Shown: positions 8,197-19,935, counted from the first letter of the stretch. The stretch is DNA of 64,000 bases from Pseudomonadota bacterium (GCA_009922615.1 RFVF01000007.1:1-64000), one strand, 5' to 3'. Notes: generated by a model from the letters alone, not told the origin. Program-made: numbers and translations.

Positions 8197-9414
8197 TCAA
8201 ATCTGATCCGACGCCACCTTGCGCGTCACTTCCTCCAGCGTGGTCTCGCCGGTCAGGGCGCGGTTGAGGCCGTTCTGCCAAAGTGTGCGCATGCCGTGGT
8301 CGGTCGCGATCTGTTGGATGATCCGCGTGGGTTTTTTCTCCATGACGGCGTCGCGGATGTGCTCGTCCACCTGAAGGAGTTCGGAGATGGAGAAGCGGCC
8401 GTGATAGCCCGTTTCCTTGCACTCGGGACAGCCCGCGCCCTTGCGGAAGGAGGCGTTGTCGATTTCCTCCTGCGTGAGCGTGCGGAGCAGCGCCGGCTCG
8501 GGCTCGTAAGGGATGGCGCAAAACGGACAGTTCTTCCGCACGAGGCGCACGCCCATCACACCGAGGATGCTCGACGCGAGCAGGAACGGCTCGATGCCCA
8601 TGTTGATGAGCCGCGCGAACACGCCGGCCGTCGTGCCGCTGTGGACGGTGCTGATGACGAGGTGGCCGGTGAGGCCAGCCTGCACGGCGATGCCCGCCGT
8701 CTCGGGGTCGCGAATCTCGCCGACCATGATGATCTGCGGGTCCTGCCGCATGAGCGAACGCAGCGCGGCGGCGAAGGTGAAGTCCTGCGCGGGGTTCAAC
8801 TGCGCTTGGCTTACCGTCGGGATGGGCACTTCGACCGGGTCTTCGACGGACGCCACGCTGACGGTCGTGCCGTGCTTCGTGAGCAAATGGTGCAGCGCGC
8901 AGTAGATGGCTGTGGTCTTGCCGGAGCCGGTGGGGCCGGTGAGCAGGATGAGGCCGTTGGGCTTGTCCACCAAGTGGATGAATTGCTCCTTGGTCTTGGG
9001 CTCCAGTCCCAGCCGGTCGATGTCGAAGGTCCGGGTGGACGGGTCGAAAATGCGGCAGACGATTTTCTCGCCGAGCACCGTGGGGAAGATGGAGACGCGC
9101 AACTGCACGTTGTTGAACTCCGGCCCCATGTTGACCTTGCCGTCCTGCGCCACGCCGACGAGGTGGGACGCCATGTTGGCCATGACCTTGAAACGGCCGG
9201 ACACCTTGTCCTTCATCTCGCTGGGCAGATGGACCATCTCAACGAGCTGGCCGCTTACGCGGATGCGCACGGCAAGCGATTCCTGCCACGGCTCGATGTG
9301 AATGTCACTGGCGCCGGATTGCACGGCGTCATGCACCAGATAGTTCACCAACGTGCTGATGTCGGCGTCGAGCAGCGTGGGCAGGCCGTGGAGGTAATCG
9401 GTGGTCTGGCTCAT
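8197..9414 (-). CDS. Type II secretion / type IV pilus assembly ATPase (GspE/PilB-like), short form
   Basis: 405 residues from ATG 9414, 14 bases after the upstream gene's stop. It is a hexameric motor ATPase for pilus or pseudopilus assembly. It has the N2-type region SGASDIHIEPW, Walker A GPTGSGKTT (160-168), Walker B with IIMVGEIRDPETA, a His-box TGHLVISTVHS, and a C-terminal tetracysteine zinc site (CPFC ... CPEC). The usual N-terminal GspE/PilB N1 domain (about 150 residues) is missing, so it starts directly at the ATPase module. No other pilus gene is adjacent; two pseudopilins lie elsewhere in the window (22776 and 57588). It probably shares a transcript with the secreted hydrolase upstream. 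Confidence 0.92.
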   Translation of the reverse strand: MSQTTDYLHGLPTLLDADISTLVNYLVHDAVQSGASDIHIEPWQESLAVRIRVSGQLVEMVHLPSEMKDKVSGRFKVMANMASHLVGVAQDGKVNMGPEFNNVQLRVSIFPTVLGEKIVCRIFDPSTRTFDIDRLGLEPKTKEQFIHLVDKPNGLILLTGPTGSGKTTAIYCALHHLLTKHGTTVSVASVEDPVEVPIPTVSQAQLNPAQDFTFAAALRSLMRQDPQIIMVGEIRDPETAGIAVQAGLTGHLVISTVHSGTTAGVFARLINMGIEPFLLASSILGVMGVRLVRKNCPFCAIPYEPEPALLRTLTQEEIDNASFRKGAGCPECKETGYHGRFSISELLQVDEHIRDAVMEKKPTRIIQQIATDHGMRTLWQNGLNRALTGETTLEEVTRKVASDQI

Positions 9415-9428
9415 GGCAACGCAGGGAG

Positions 9429-11456
9429 TTATTTGGCTCCGCCGGGCAGCACCTCCCAGCGTTCGCCAAAGAAGCCGGCGGCGGCGATCTTGCCCGGTGC
9501 GCGCGGCGTGACGGGTGAGTTCACATCCACTACGGCCCAGTCGGGGAGCTTGGGCACCTGACGCGCGTTGTTGAGGTAGTCGTATTCGCGGAAGGTGAAG
9601 CCGCTGTTGAGCACGACATATTTCTTCGGGTTGAGCGGGTTCGGATAGACGAGCACGGGCGCGTGGTGCGCGGCATCGAAGAACTGCGTGCCGACCAGCA
9701 CGCCGCTCGCGGTCCACTTCACCGGCAGCTTGTCCGCAATGCGCGCAAGCAGCTTGTTGCTCTGCGGATCGCCCCAAAGGACGAGGTTGTGGGCGGCGAT
9801 GTCTTCGTCAGTGATGGCGGAATCGTCCTTCACTCGGGCGTCACCGCGATACTGGTTGCGCCAGTGCGTGACGGCGTGCGCGAACTCACCCGCCGCCCAC
9901 TTGCCGACCTTCTCGTTGAGCGGCGTGCCGGTGGGCTTGACCATGAGGAAGCTGTCGAGGAACGCGTCGTCAATCGGGCCTTGCAGTCCGTGGCGTTTGG
10001 CGAGCGCGGTGTCGTTGACCGCATTCACCAACGTCCAGTTCTTGTTCACCTTGCTGAAGTGCGCCGTCCACGAACGGTCCGTCTCCGCCAGCGGCGCGTC
10101 GAACTTCGTGCCATCGATCACGACCTTGGCCTTCTTCGTGACGGCAAACGGATAGCGGCCCGACGGCATCGCAAGCGTGAGCGCGGCGACGTTCTTGGTC
10201 GTGACCTTGATGGTTTCGTTTTCGTCGTCGATGTCCGCGTCCACCCGGGCGCGTTCCCAGTGCTGCTCCATTGCGTCCACCGTGACCCAGTGGGAGCGGT
10301 TGTAGCGCAAAGTCCACGTCGTGAACTTCACATGCTCGGGCAGCAGGTCGCGGCCCTTCGCGGCGATCGCGTCAATGCGGCGGTTGATTTCCTCCTTCGC
10401 GTTCTTCTCGTAGCTGTGGCCGGTCTTGGGCCCGATGATGTGCGTGAGCTTCATGCCCTCGGCTGCGAGCGCCTTTTCCATGATGTCGGCGGCCTGCTTC
10501 TGCGAATCAATCTCGCCGCTGTAGGCGACCGTCGGGAGGTTGTAGAGGTTCAGCGCGTAGTCGGTGCAGTCATAGACGTGCCAGAGTTTTTTCTCGAACC
10601 ACGTCGGCTGCACGACTTCCTTCTGGAAGACCTTCAGGAAGTCCGCCGTCTCCGAAAAGCCCGCGCCCGGCGCTGCCGCACAAAACACGCCGGGATAATG
10701 CACCGCGAACTGCCAGCAGCCCGCGCCGCCCATCGAGAAACCGCGCACGACAATGCGGTTGTCATCGATGAAATAGTTCTTCTTCGCGTGCTCCAAGGCT
10801 TCGAACAAATCCACTTCGCCCGCGAGCTTGTTCGCGCAGCAGTAACGGCCGTAGAGATGCAGCACGATCGCACCCGGCGGCGTGAACTGGCCGGGGGATT
10901 TCTGCACGCCGTCCACGAAGCTCAGTTCGCTCAACGTCTCGCCGCGCCCGTGAATCCAGAAATCCAGCCGATACGGCTGCGACGGCCCCGGCACGTAGGA
11001 CGCCGGAATCACCAGCCCGTAAGGCTGCACCGAGCCATCAATCTTCGAGAGGTAGCCGCGCGCGACCAGGCCGGTCTGCGTGAGCCACGGCGACTTGCCC
11101 TCGCGCAGCGCCGCCGCACGCTCGGTGCCCTGCTTGAGCAAGTTGCGGGCGCTGTTGACCTGATTGGTGTTGTAGAACTCGTCGAAGCGCAGCGCCCAGT
11201 CCACGGCCTTGTGGTAGATCTGCACGTCGGGCAGCAGGTCGAGCGCGGGTTTGCCCTTGAGTGAATTGCGGAGTGCCTCGATCTCCTTCGCCAGCGCGGC
11301 GGCCCCGGCGGTGAGTTCCTCGCGCGCGGCATCGGGAATCTTCACGCCCGGCGGCGGCACGGGGCGGACGGACTCCGCCTTGTTGTCACCCGGGCCATCG
11401 GCAAGGGCAATGAGGGTGAGAGCGAATAGCGCAACGAGGTGGGTTGATAATTTCAT
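9429..11456 (-). CDS. Secreted alpha/beta-hydrolase (prolyl-oligopeptidase-like)
   Basis: 675 residues from ATG 11456, which gives a clean signal peptide (MKLSTHLVALFALTLIALADG); an earlier in-frame start at 11495 would spoil it. Residues about 130-370 form an alpha/beta-hydrolase domain: a WIHGRGE segment, the nucleophile elbow GFSMGGAG, a candidate acid in SGEIDSQ, and a candidate His in KTGHSYEKN. The large C-terminal part (about 400-675) is beta-rich and unassigned, with GxxFDA... strand-like segments. It probably acts in the periplasm or outside on an ester or peptide substrate. It precedes the GspE-like ATPase by 14 bases, suggesting co-expression with an export system. Confidence 0.8.
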   Translation of the reverse strand: MKLSTHLVALFALTLIALADGPGDNKAESVRPVPPPGVKIPDAAREELTAGAAALAKEIEALRNSLKGKPALDLLPDVQIYHKAVDWALRFDEFYNTNQVNSARNLLKQGTERAAALREGKSPWLTQTGLVARGYLSKIDGSVQPYGLVIPASYVPGPSQPYRLDFWIHGRGETLSELSFVDGVQKSPGQFTPPGAIVLHLYGRYCCANKLAGEVDLFEALEHAKKNYFIDDNRIVVRGFSMGGAGCWQFAVHYPGVFCAAAPGAGFSETADFLKVFQKEVVQPTWFEKKLWHVYDCTDYALNLYNLPTVAYSGEIDSQKQAADIMEKALAAEGMKLTHIIGPKTGHSYEKNAKEEINRRIDAIAAKGRDLLPEHVKFTTWTLRYNRSHWVTVDAMEQHWERARVDADIDDENETIKVTTKNVAALTLAMPSGRYPFAVTKKAKVVIDGTKFDAPLAETDRSWTAHFSKVNKNWTLVNAVNDTALAKRHGLQGPIDDAFLDSFLMVKPTGTPLNEKVGKWAAGEFAHAVTHWRNQYRGDARVKDDSAITDEDIAAHNLVLWGDPQSNKLLARIADKLPVKWTASGVLVGTQFFDAAHHAPVLVYPNPLNPKKYVVLNSGFTFREYDYLNNARQVPKLPDWAVVDVNSPVTPRAPGKIAAAGFFGERWEVLPGGAK

Positions 11457-11592
11457 GCGAATGAACGGACGATAGCAGCCGCCCGTCGGACGCAAAGTTT
11501 TTTGCGCCCGACCGCACTGTCTCCCCGCAGAGCAATGGTGAACCGCATTTGCCAGCCGTCCGCCTCAGCCGGTTCAGAAACGGCGGCTCCGC

Positions 11593-13752
11593 TCAATACG
11601 GCAGCGGGAATTTCGCCGTCAGCTCGCGCACGCGAGCGCGGACCTTGTGTGCCGTCGCGACGTTTTTGATGTCGAGCAGCACCTCGGAGATCATGTCGGC
11701 GATAGACGCCATCTCGGCCTCCTTCATGCCGCGCGTGGTGCAGGCGGGCGTGCCGAGCCGAACGCCGCTGGCCTGGAACGGCGAGCGCGTCTCGAAGGGG
11801 ATCGTGTTCTTGTTGGTCGTGATGCCGGCCTCGTCGAGCGCGATCTGGCTTTCCTTGCCGGTGATGCCGCGCGCACCGACATCCACGAGCATGAGGTGAT
11901 TGTCAGTGCCGCCGGAGACGAGGCGGAAGCCGTTGCGCATCATGCCGGCGGCGAGCGCCTTCGCATTGGCGACGATCTGCTGCTGATACGCCTTGAACTC
12001 GGGCTGCAACGCCTCGTGGAAGCAGACGGCCTTGCCCGCGATCACGTGCATGAGCGGGCCGCCCTGGATGCCGGGGAAAACTTGCGAATCAATTTCCTTC
12101 GCATACTTCGCGGGACACAAAATCAAACCACCGCGCGGCCCGCGCAACGTCTTGTGCGTCGTGGTCGTGACGAAGTCCGCATACGGCACCGGACTGGGAT
12201 GCACGCCGGTGGCGACGAGACCGGCGATGTGCGCTATATCAGCCAGGAGCAGCGCGCCGACTTCCTTGGCGATCTGGCCCATGCGTTGGAAATCGATGAT
12301 GCGCGGGTAAGCACTCGCGCCAACGGTGATCATCTTGGGCTTGTGCTCGCGCGCCATGGCGGCGAGCTGATCGTAATCGATGCGCTCGTCTTCCTTGCGC
12401 ACGCCGTAGTGCACGATCTCGAAGAACTTGCCGGAGAAATTCGCCTTGTTGCCGTGCGTGAGATGGCCGCCGTGGCTGAGATCCATCGTCAGCATTTTGT
12501 CGCCGGGCTTAAGGAAGGCGAAATAAACCGCCATGTTCGCGCCGGAGCCGGAGTGCGGCTGCACGTTCGCGTGCTCGGCGCCGAAGAGCTGCTTGGCGCG
12601 CTCGATGGCGAGCGACTCGACGACGTCCACGTTTTCACAGCCGCCATACCAGCGCTTGGCCGGGTAGCCCTCGGCGTATTTGTTGGTGAGCACGGAGCCT
12701 TGCGCTTCCATGACGGCCGGGCTGGTGAAATTTTCGCTGGCGATCAGCTCGATGTTCTCCTGCTGGCGCTGGCGTTCCTTGGCGATGGTTTCAGCGATGG
12801 CGGGATCCACGGCTGACAGGCGCAATCCGTTGTTCGGTTCCATTTTTTTAACTCTCCGTTCGTGGCGGCCGCCTTCAAACTCAGCGGCTAGAAAGGCGTC
12901 TAAGATTTTCCGGCCCTCGTCGGGCGAGGTCTGTTTCTGGCCGAGGCACAGGACGTTCGCGTCGTTGTGCTGGCGCGTCAGGCTGGCCATTTCCTCGTTG
13001 AACACAAGTGCGGCGCGGATGCCGGGCACCTTGTTGGCCGTGATGCTCATGCCCACGCCGGACGTGCAACAGAGCAGGCCGAAGTCCGCGTTGCCCGCCG
13101 CGACCTGCTCGGCCACAAGCTTCGCGTAATCCGGGTAATCCGTAGATGCCGCGGAGTTCGTGCCGAAGTCCATGACTTGGACGTGATGGCTCTCAAGGTG
13201 TTTCTTCAATGCCTCCTTGAGCTGCCAGCCGCCGTGATCCGCGCCAAGCGCAAACGTGATCGCGCGGCCACTGCCCGGGCCGTCTTCGCTCTGCTCGATC
13301 GCGCGCATCAACGACTCGATGCCCTGCTCGATCTGATCACGGCAATTCAGATACACGTCAAGGTCGCCACCGATGGGATCAGCGATGTCCTTCTCCCAGA
13401 AGTCCAGCGTGTCATCGAACTCGCGCAAGACGAACGTCTTTTCCTCCGCCTGCGGGTAGAGCAGCGTGACGGCCTCCACGTGCCCGCGGGTCATCCCAAA
13501 AATGAAATCCGCCTCCTGCACCATCGCGCCCGTGAGCATCCGGCTGCGCTGCCCGGTGATGTCGATGCCCAGCTGCTTGAGCGCGGTGACGGCATGCGGG
13601 CTGGGGGACTGCCCGTTGATCGCGCCGACGCCGGCGGAAAGCACGCGAAAGTCGCCTTTTCCCTTCACCGCGTGGCGGAACAAACCCTCTGCCATCGGAC
13701 TGCGGCAGATGTTTCCGGTGCAAACAAACAGGATGGTTTTCGTGCGCGCCAA
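11593..13752 (-). CDS. glyA: Trifunctional fusion: low-MW protein phosphatase - RpiB - serine hydroxymethyltransferase
   Basis: 719 residues in one frame. Residues 1-160 are a low-molecular-weight protein phosphatase: P-loop CTGNICRS with nucleophile Cys11 and Arg17, general acid Asp125 in ADPIG. Residues about 165-303 are ribose-5-phosphate isomerase B: ADHGG (Asp172, His173), active Cys229 in CTSGVGMS, His262 in QHNDANVL, ending in the family's own C-terminal [12 protein letters not shown]. Residues 304-719 are full-length Gly[12 protein letters not shown], and the PLP lysine Lys534 in [14 protein letters not shown]. GlyA makes glycine and 5,10-methylene-THF; RpiB links the pentose-phosphate pathway. 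B. subtilis carries ywlE-ywlF(rpiB)-ywlG-glyA as separate neighbouring genes in this same order. Each domain keeps its catalytic residues. GlyA may also be made alone from an internal start at 12843. Confidence 0.93.
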   Translation of the reverse strand: MARTKTILFVCTGNICRSPMAEGLFRHAVKGKGDFRVLSAGVGAINGQSPSPHAVTALKQLGIDITGQRSRMLTGAMVQEADFIFGMTRGHVEAVTLLYPQAEEKTFVLREFDDTLDFWEKDIADPIGGDLDVYLNCRDQIEQGIESLMRAIEQSEDGPGSGRAITFALGADHGGWQLKEALKKHLESHHVQVMDFGTNSAASTDYPDYAKLVAEQVAAGNADFGLLCCTSGVGMSITANKVPGIRAALVFNEEMASLTRQHNDANVLCLGQKQTSPDEGRKILDAFLAAEFEGGRHERRVKKMEPNNGLRLSAVDPAIAETIAKERQRQQENIELIASENFTSPAVMEAQGSVLTNKYAEGYPAKRWYGGCENVDVVESLAIERAKQLFGAEHANVQPHSGSGANMAVYFAFLKPGDKMLTMDLSHGGHLTHGNKANFSGKFFEIVHYGVRKEDERIDYDQLAAMAREHKPKMITVGASAYPRIIDFQRMGQIAKEVGALLLADIAHIAGLVATGVHPSPVPYADFVTTTTHKTLRGPRGGLILCPAKYAKEIDSQVFPGIQGGPLMHVIAGKAVCFHEALQPEFKAYQQQIVANAKALAAGMMRNGFRLVSGGTDNHLMLVDVGARGITGKESQIALDEAGITTNKNTIPFETRSPFQASGVRLGTPACTTRGMKEAEMASIADMISEVLLDIKNVATAHKVRARVRELTAKFPLPY
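12841..12857 (-). promoter_or_regulatory. Internal Shine-Dalgarno and ATG at the RpiB/GlyA junction
   Basis: On the coding strand GGAGAG (12857-12852) stands 8 bases before an in-frame ATG (12843-12841), with a run of seven A between and into the ATG. This is a textbook ribosome-binding site for separate GlyA translation inside the fused reading frame. The A7 run is also a possible slippage site: a -1 slip reads about 18 codons to a stop, giving phosphatase-RpiB without GlyA. Both uses are inferred. Confidence 0.6.
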
Positions 13753-13837
13753 GCGGACTCAAGATGACGGCGCGAGGGAGGCAGCGTCAACGCGGAAATC
13801 CTATTCCGCAGCTCCCGGCGGGCGCATAGCGCACGGG

Positions 13838-15430
13838 CTACTTGGGCACCGCGTTGATTTGGAACTCATCCTTCCCGCCCACCACGGCGCGGCCGGAGAT
13901 GCGGCCTTGGTGTGTTTCCTTCTGCGCCTGTTCCTTCGGCCCCTGCTGGAGGAAGGCCTGCGTCGGCGCGCCGTTGCTGGTGAGCGCGTTGGCCGCGGCC
14001 TTTTCCGCTTTATCTCCCGCCGGCTTCTCCGCTGCCGAGACGCCAAAACTCGTCGGCTGCAACGCGGGCAAAGTGGTTGGAGCCGGGGCCGGGGCGGCAG
14101 GCTGCCACTCACCGCGAAACTCGACGGACTGGTTGAGCTTGCGGTTCACGCCCAGGGCGCGAAAGCGGTAGGCCAATAGCGCGCCATTCTCCTGCCCGTT
14201 TTTGGCCGCGACGTCTTTGCGTTCCTTCTCGTCGGCGAGTTGGCGTGTCGACTTCGCGCGAAGTTCTTCCGCTGCTGTAGGCAGGACCGTGCCCTCGTAG
14301 GTCGAGCCGTCGGCGTCCACGATCCGCACCCGGTCACCGGTGCGCTCGAAGGCGAAGTCCTGCATCACCTGAGGCAGCGGTGGCGAGTTGAAGTTCTGCC
14401 GGTAACCGGATTGCGAGTCCAACTGCTGAAACCGCTGGCTCATCTGCGTTACTGCTGCCGATGACTTGGTTTGCATGAGCGCTTGAGCTGGGGGCGCAGG
14501 CGCAGTCACCGGCAGCGGCGCGGCAGCGGGCGGCGCACTTTTCGCTTCGGCGTTTTCCCTGCGTTGCAGCAACACCGCGCTGGTCTTCGCCGGGTCAGGC
14601 ACGAACGCCCCACCGAGGGCAGGTTCGGCATTGAGCGCCTTGGCGAGCTGCATCCGATCGGCGGTCAAGTTCTGATCGGCTCGCTTCACTTCAGCGTCCG
14701 CAGCCAACCCCAGCCGCACCGGAGAATCCGTCTTGGCAGCCGGTGAACCTGACGTGGGAGCGGCCGCACCGGCAACGGAGCCGACGCTCCGGAACGCGCT
14801 CGCGGCGAACTCCGCCGGGGCGGCGGCGTTGCGAGGTTCGGCTTCACGTTGCACCGCTAGTAGCGGTTTGTTCGCCATCGGCATTCCTCGCGAAGCGGTG
14901 GGCGCAGGTGCCGCCACCGGGGCAACGGGGGCCTTCGCCAATTCCGACACTGTATCCTTGCGCGGCATATTGCGGGCGCGGGCCAGGGGCTCGACTTCCG
15001 GTGCTGGCTGACTGGCCACGACTGCGCTTTGCGGTTTGGCGGTCGGCGCGGGAGTCGCGGCGGGGACTGGGGCGGGCGGCGTGGGCAGCACATCCGGAAA
15101 CGTCCGTTGCCGCGCCGCCTGCTGCGGATCGTTGCGCAACACCGCGAGCACGATCACCAGCGACGCAAACATCGCGCCGCCCCAGATCACGCGGTGCCGG
15201 TAACGCGCAAAGAAACTCGGTCGCTGATGGGACATCGCAAATGAGCGCACGAAATTCTTCGCCGCCTCCTCTGACGTAAGCAACGGCCGGCTCGCCACCC
15301 GCGCCGCCTCGCTCTGCAGCATTTTGCGCGTGGCGGGATGCAGCTCCAGCGGCGCGCCGAGCTGCTCGCGTCGGCGCTGCTTGTAGGCCAGCAGGTCCTT
15401 CTCGATTTCTCGTTGGGGTTCGTTCGCCAT
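13838..15430 (-). CDS. Putative membrane anti-sigma factor with Ala/Pro-rich periplasmic part
   Basis: 530 residues from ATG 15430, which follows the sigma factor gene by about 115 bases. The cytoplasmic N-terminus (MANEPQREIEKDLLAYKQRR) has the short helical form seen in verrucomicrobial sigma-partner proteins. One membrane segment lies at about 80-98 (VIWGGAMFASLVIVLAVL). The rest is a long low-complexity Ala/Pro/Lys region followed by a more ordered stretch near 340-440 (SGYRQNFNSPPLPQVMQDF, RFRALGVNRKLNQSVEF). No zinc anti-sigma motif is visible. The anti-sigma role is inferred from order and topology. An earlier in-frame start at 15466 is less likely. Confidence 0.65.
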   Translation of the reverse strand: MANEPQREIEKDLLAYKQRRREQLGAPLELHPATRKMLQSEAARVASRPLLTSEEAAKNFVRSFAMSHQRPSFFARYRHRVIWGGAMFASLVIVLAVLRNDPQQAARQRTFPDVLPTPPAPVPAATPAPTAKPQSAVVASQPAPEVEPLARARNMPRKDTVSELAKAPVAPVAAPAPTASRGMPMANKPLLAVQREAEPRNAAAPAEFAASAFRSVGSVAGAAAPTSGSPAAKTDSPVRLGLAADAEVKRADQNLTADRMQLAKALNAEPALGGAFVPDPAKTSAVLLQRRENAEAKSAPPAAAPLPVTAPAPPAQALMQTKSSAAVTQMSQRFQQLDSQSGYRQNFNSPPLPQVMQDFAFERTGDRVRIVDADGSTYEGTVLPTAAEELRAKSTRQLADEKERKDVAAKNGQENGALLAYRFRALGVNRKLNQSVEFRGEWQPAAPAPAPTTLPALQPTSFGVSAAEKPAGDKAEKAAANALTSNGAPTQAFLQQGPKEQAQKETHQGRISGRAVVGGKDEFQINAVPK

Positions 15431-15544
15431 GAGCGGATCAGGTGGTGCGTGCGGGATTAAGATCACGAGCAGTATTAAACATGGCTGCCGGGCGCAGCAT
15501 GCTCTTCCTGCTCCTACTCTTACTCATGATTTTAATCGTCTGCT

Positions 15545-16180
15545 TCATCTTGCTTCCGGGTTGGACGGGGAAACCGGCGGTTTCCCCCCGGCAAAGATCG
15601 GGCGAGCGATTTCCTCGAGCTTGTCGAGGCACTTGCTCAGGCGCGAACTGACGGTCTTTTCATTCAAGCGCAGGGTGCGGCTGATTTCCTCGTAGCTCAG
15701 GTCGGCGAAGTAACGCAGCTCGATGATTTCCTGGCACGGTCCGCCGAGCTGCTCCAATGCATGGCCGATCAGCAGCGCCCGCTCGGTGTTCAACAACACC
15801 CCGTCAGGGCCCGGCTGCTGGCTCGGCGCATCCAGCGTGAGGCCCGTCTCCGGGTTTTCCGCGTGCAACGAGAGCGCCGACTGTCCGCCGCCGCGCTTGG
15901 CCGCGCGCAGCTTTTCGAGGTAATCGCGCGCCTTGTTGCCCGCGATGCGGAAGAGCCACGTCTGCAACTGGCAGTCACCGTGGAAATTGCCGATGTGCTT
16001 GATGACCGAGAGAAAAGTCTCCTGCGCGATTTCATCCGCATCCTCGCGCGTGAACTGCGGCGAGAGCTGGAACACGTAGCGCCCCACCGCCGCGTAATGC
16101 GCGTCGAAGAGTTCATCCCACGCACGCGGGTCGCCGCGCCGGCAGCGCGCAACCAGCTCGGATTCGCCCGTGGAACTCAT
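15545..16180 (-). CDS. ECF-type RNA polymerase sigma factor
   Basis: 211 residues from ATG 16180; longer in-frame starts would place nonsense sequence before the domain. Region 2 is clear: DELFDAHYAAVGRYVF, then EDADEIAQETFLSVIKH and QLQTWLFRIAGNKARDYLEKLR for core binding and -10 melting. Region 4 is a helix-turn-helix (CQEIIELRYFADLSYEEISRT then EKTVSSRLSKCLDKL) for -35 recognition. A 35-residue linker with an acidic/Pro stretch joins them. The downstream membrane gene is its likely anti-sigma factor. It is divergent from the receiver/ATPase gene at 16338; the 157-base gap holds both promoters, with no clear site by eye. Confidence 0.92.
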   Translation of the reverse strand: MSSTGESELVARCRRGDPRAWDELFDAHYAAVGRYVFQLSPQFTREDADEIAQETFLSVIKHIGNFHGDCQLQTWLFRIAGNKARDYLEKLRAAKRGGGQSALSLHAENPETGLTLDAPSQQPGPDGVLLNTERALLIGHALEQLGGPCQEIIELRYFADLSYEEISRTLRLNEKTVSSRLSKCLDKLEEIARPIFAGGKPPVSPSNPEAR

Positions 16181-16337
16181 GCGCCGCGAGGCTAGCAAAC
16201 CCCGGTGCGCCTGGCGAGGCCCTCGCGGGGTGAGCTCACCTGTCAGCGACCGAACAACTCGCGCTTGAGCTTTCGCCCAGCCCCGCCGATAACGAGCGGG
16301 CATCGCCGCCGGGTGGAGATGCCCTTGAAATGCTCGC

Positions 16338-17459
16338 ATGAAGATTTTGCTCGTGGACGACGCCGACGTGTTCCGGCAATCGGTTGCCAACCTGTTGCGC
16401 ACGCGTGGACACGAGGTCGTGGAAGCGACCAACGGACTGGACGGCGTGAAGCTGGCGCGCGCGCATTTGCCTGACGTGATCGTCAGTGATGTTGTCATGT
16501 CCCAAGTGGATGGTTACGCGCTCACTTCGGTCCTGCGACAACATCCCACCACCACGGACATCCCGCTGGTGCTCGTCACGGGCGAGGCCGACCTCAAGGG
16601 CATGCGCAAGGGCATGACGCTGGGGGCAGATGACTATATCGCCAAGCCGTTCAAGATGGACGAACTGATGGCCGCGTTGGAACTGCGCGTGCACCGCCGC
16701 CGCGCCGCACGGGCGGAGGTGGAGCAAAAGCTGGCCTGCCTCGGTTCGGGCATCACTTTGAAATTGCCGCCTGAACTATCACAGCCACTGGATCGCATGC
16801 TGGCCTCGACGGCCATGCTCGCCAACTCCAGCCAGCCACGCACCCCGGCGGAACTGGCGGAACTCGCCCAGTCACTCCGCGATGATGCCCGGCAAGTCCA
16901 GCGACTCGGCCGCAACCTCCTGGCCCACGCGCAGCTCGAACTATTCGGCACCAATCCCTCTCATCTAAACCGACTGCGCCAGGCACTTTCCCCAAATGCG
17001 GATGCGGTTGTGGCTGTGCCCGCCCGTCAGTGCGCCGTGGCCACCGGACGAGAGGGTGACTTGCACCTCAAGCTGGCTCCCGGTGCGGCCACCATCGCGG
17101 AGACGCACCTCGCAAAACTGGCCGAGGAACTGGTGCGTAATGCTTTCGAGTATTCCCCGGCAGGCACGCCCGTCACCGTCCAGTGCTACGATGATGGCCA
17201 CGACTTTTTGCTGACCATCCACGACGAAGGCCGGGGTATGGCGCCGGACAAAGTCGCCCGGCTCGGCGTCGTAGTCGCGCGAGCGGATGGCGCACCCCAA
17301 GTCACCGGCCTGGGCCTGCCCATCGCGCGGCGGATCGCGGAACTGCACGGCGGCAAACTTATCCTTTCCAGCGAGCCGGGCAAAGGCACTACCGTCCGCG
17401 TGAGCCTGCCGGCCCAACCGATTGTGGCACCCGCTCCGGCCACAGAGCCGCAGTTTTGA
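16338..17459 (+). CDS. Receiver domain fused to histidine-kinase ATPase domain, H-box His replaced by Pro
   Basis: 373 residues. Residues 1-120 are a response-regulator receiver domain with acidic pocket DD at 7-8, phospho-acceptor Asp51 (DVIVSDVVM) and Lys103 (YIAKPF). Residues about 140-215 are in the place of a dimerisation/phosphotransfer region: PPELSQPLDRML lines up with the usual SHELRTPLNAIL, with Pro145 where the phospho-His should be. Residues about 250-355 are a HATPase_c domain with N-box EELVRNAFEYS, G1 DEGRGM, G2 TGLGLPIA and SEPGKGTTV. It can bind ATP and be phosphorylated on Asp51 but cannot autophosphorylate on the standard His. It may act as a modulator or partner of another kinase. 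Confidence 0.87.
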   Translation: MKILLVDDADVFRQSVANLLRTRGHEVVEATNGLDGVKLARAHLPDVIVSDVVMSQVDGYALTSVLRQHPTTTDIPLVLVTGEADLKGMRKGMTLGADDYIAKPFKMDELMAALELRVHRRRAARAEVEQKLACLGSGITLKLPPELSQPLDRMLASTAMLANSSQPRTPAELAELAQSLRDDARQVQRLGRNLLAHAQLELFGTNPSHLNRLRQALSPNADAVVAVPARQCAVATGREGDLHLKLAPGAATIAETHLAKLAEELVRNAFEYSPAGTPVTVQCYDDGHDFLLTIHDEGRGMAPDKVARLGVVVARADGAPQVTGLGLPIARRIAELHGGKLILSSEPGKGTTVRVSLPAQPIVAPAPATEPQF

Positions 17460-17580
17460 AGTCTCACCGCGCGGGTTTGCGCATCGGCCCGGCCGGGAAA
17501 ATTGCTTGCGATTTGCTTGCCGCACCCGACCCGACTGCCCATTCTCGCCGCGCTTTTTGAATCTGTTTACCTGACGCCCG

Positions 17581-19923
<2,343 letters not shown>

Positions 19924-19935
19924 ACGGCGGCTTGC

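Noticed and set aside
8107..9561. 484-codon frame antisense to the GspE-like gene
   Set aside because: Shadow frame; the true gene has all Walker motifs on the other strand.
15442..15651. Leu-rich small membrane peptide between the sigma and anti-sigma genes
   Set aside because: Overlaps the sigma gene antisense; its Leu run is a composition effect and there is no conserved pattern.
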